A stretch of DNA of 5,574 nucleotides from the NCBI GenBank assembly GCA_964353455.1, contig CAYGWP010000078.1, positions 1 through 5,574 on the forward strand, in the 5' to 3' direction. This document shows, piece after piece, positions 5,413 to 5,574 of this stretch (position 1 is its first letter; the number at the start of each line of letters is the position of its first letter). Both the position numbers and the translations under genes were made by a program. The notes under the pieces were generated by a model. The model was not told the DNA's origin. It worked only from the letters and a program-made list of their open reading frames with translations, and did no database searches. The stretch is from CAYGWP01 sp964353455 (GTDB lineage: Bacteria; Planctomycetota; Phycisphaerae; FEN-1346).

Positions 5413-5574
5413 TCCGATTCCCCCGTGTACACGAGAGTCGAGAGGACCACGTGGCGGTCCCGGCCGCGGTGATTCCATACAACCTCGACGTCCAACTGGC
5501 GGATGCGAGTTCCCATCCAATCGTGGACCTGGGCCGACCAGCGGTAGTCGGGCCGGTCGGGGCTGAAGTCGCCG
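5409..5574 (-). CDS. gspI: GspI-type minor pseudopilin, C-terminal fragment (partial, 5' end outside window)
   Basis: Only the last 54 codons are visible, ending at a TGA whose first two bases are the last two of the gspJ ATG. The readable end, with segments such as PDYRWSAQVHDW, RIRQLDVEVVW and VVLSTLVYTGE, has the alternating strand pattern and the closing W-x(n)-LSTL type ending seen in GspI C-terminal domains, where a Trp-containing strand precedes the last beta strand. GspI is a minor pseudopilin that pairs with GspJ and GspK at the tip of the periplasmic pseudopilus. The N-terminal prepilin signal that would confirm the family lies outside the window, so GspH or another pseudopilin remains possible. 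Its position directly before gspJ and its 4-base overlap with it favour GspI. Confidence 0.62.
   Translation of the reverse strand, partial: GDFSPDRPDYRWSAQVHDWMGTRIRQLDVEVVWNHRGRDRHVVLSTLVYTGESE
5419..5424 (-). promoter_or_regulatory. Ribosome binding site of gspJ
   Basis: The minus strand reads GGGGGA with six bases before the ATG at 5412. It lies inside the last codons of the preceding pseudopilin gene. It supports the internal start, which gives a correctly placed prepilin leader, rather than the longer reading frame. Confidence 0.5.

Noticed and set aside
1..5574. CRISPR array, tRNA, rRNA, riboswitch, origin or insertion sequence
   Set aside because: The whole window is occupied by minus-strand coding sequence with overlapping junctions, and no structure of these types was seen on either strand.

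Overview
The window is one dense block of minus-strand genes from a high-GC bacterium. It encodes seven consecutive components of a type II secretion system (T2SS), or a closely related type IV pilus-like assembly. Read in transcription order (right to left), they are: the C-terminal end of a GspI-type minor pseudopilin; GspJ; GspK; a GspL-type actin-like platform protein with PilM and PilN character; a GspM/PilO-type protein; a GspC/PilP-type periplasmic linker; and the first 120 residues of an exported proline-rich protein in the position where the outer-membrane secretin is expected. The first and last genes run off the window edges. Gene order, junctions and family motifs agree well, so assignment to a secretion system is firm, although individual gsp versus pil names are partly conventional.

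The genes form one transcriptional unit. Four junctions are 4-base ATGA stop/start overlaps (I/J, K/L, M/C, C/secretin), one has a single base between stop and start (L/M), and one has an 8-base gap with an alternative GTGA overlap (J/K). There is no intergenic stretch, promoter, terminator, RNA gene or insertion sequence. The promoter must lie to the right of the window and the operon continues to the left. Very high GC, long Pro/Ala-rich linkers, an Ala rather than Gly before the GspJ cleavage site, and a mixed T2SS/PilMNOP platform would fit a Planctomycetota-like or related PVC/MAG-type lineage. That taxonomic guess is weak.

Functionally, GspI, GspJ and GspK form the tip of the pseudopilus. 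GspL and GspM form the inner-membrane platform that would couple a cytoplasmic ATPase (not in the window) to pseudopilus growth. The GspC-like protein would connect the platform to the secretin.

The most unusual signal is a set of short GC-rich palindromic repeats placed in frame inside these genes. A 39-bp element occurs in both gspK and gspL (38 of 39 identical) and encodes the same peptide, PPAGRSPAAGEG. In gspK it splits a normally compact family motif. A second, perfect 25-bp hairpin element occurs in gspL and, in the opposite orientation, in gspM. The two elements share a CCCGCC-N4-GGCTG core. They look like a protein-tolerated palindromic repeat family, analogous to Rickettsia palindromic elements, that has spread through a secretion operon. 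A canonical EF-hand-type calcium loop in GspK, a degenerate nucleotide-binding motif in GspL, and facing proline-rich segments in the GspC-like and secretin-position proteins are secondary points of interest.
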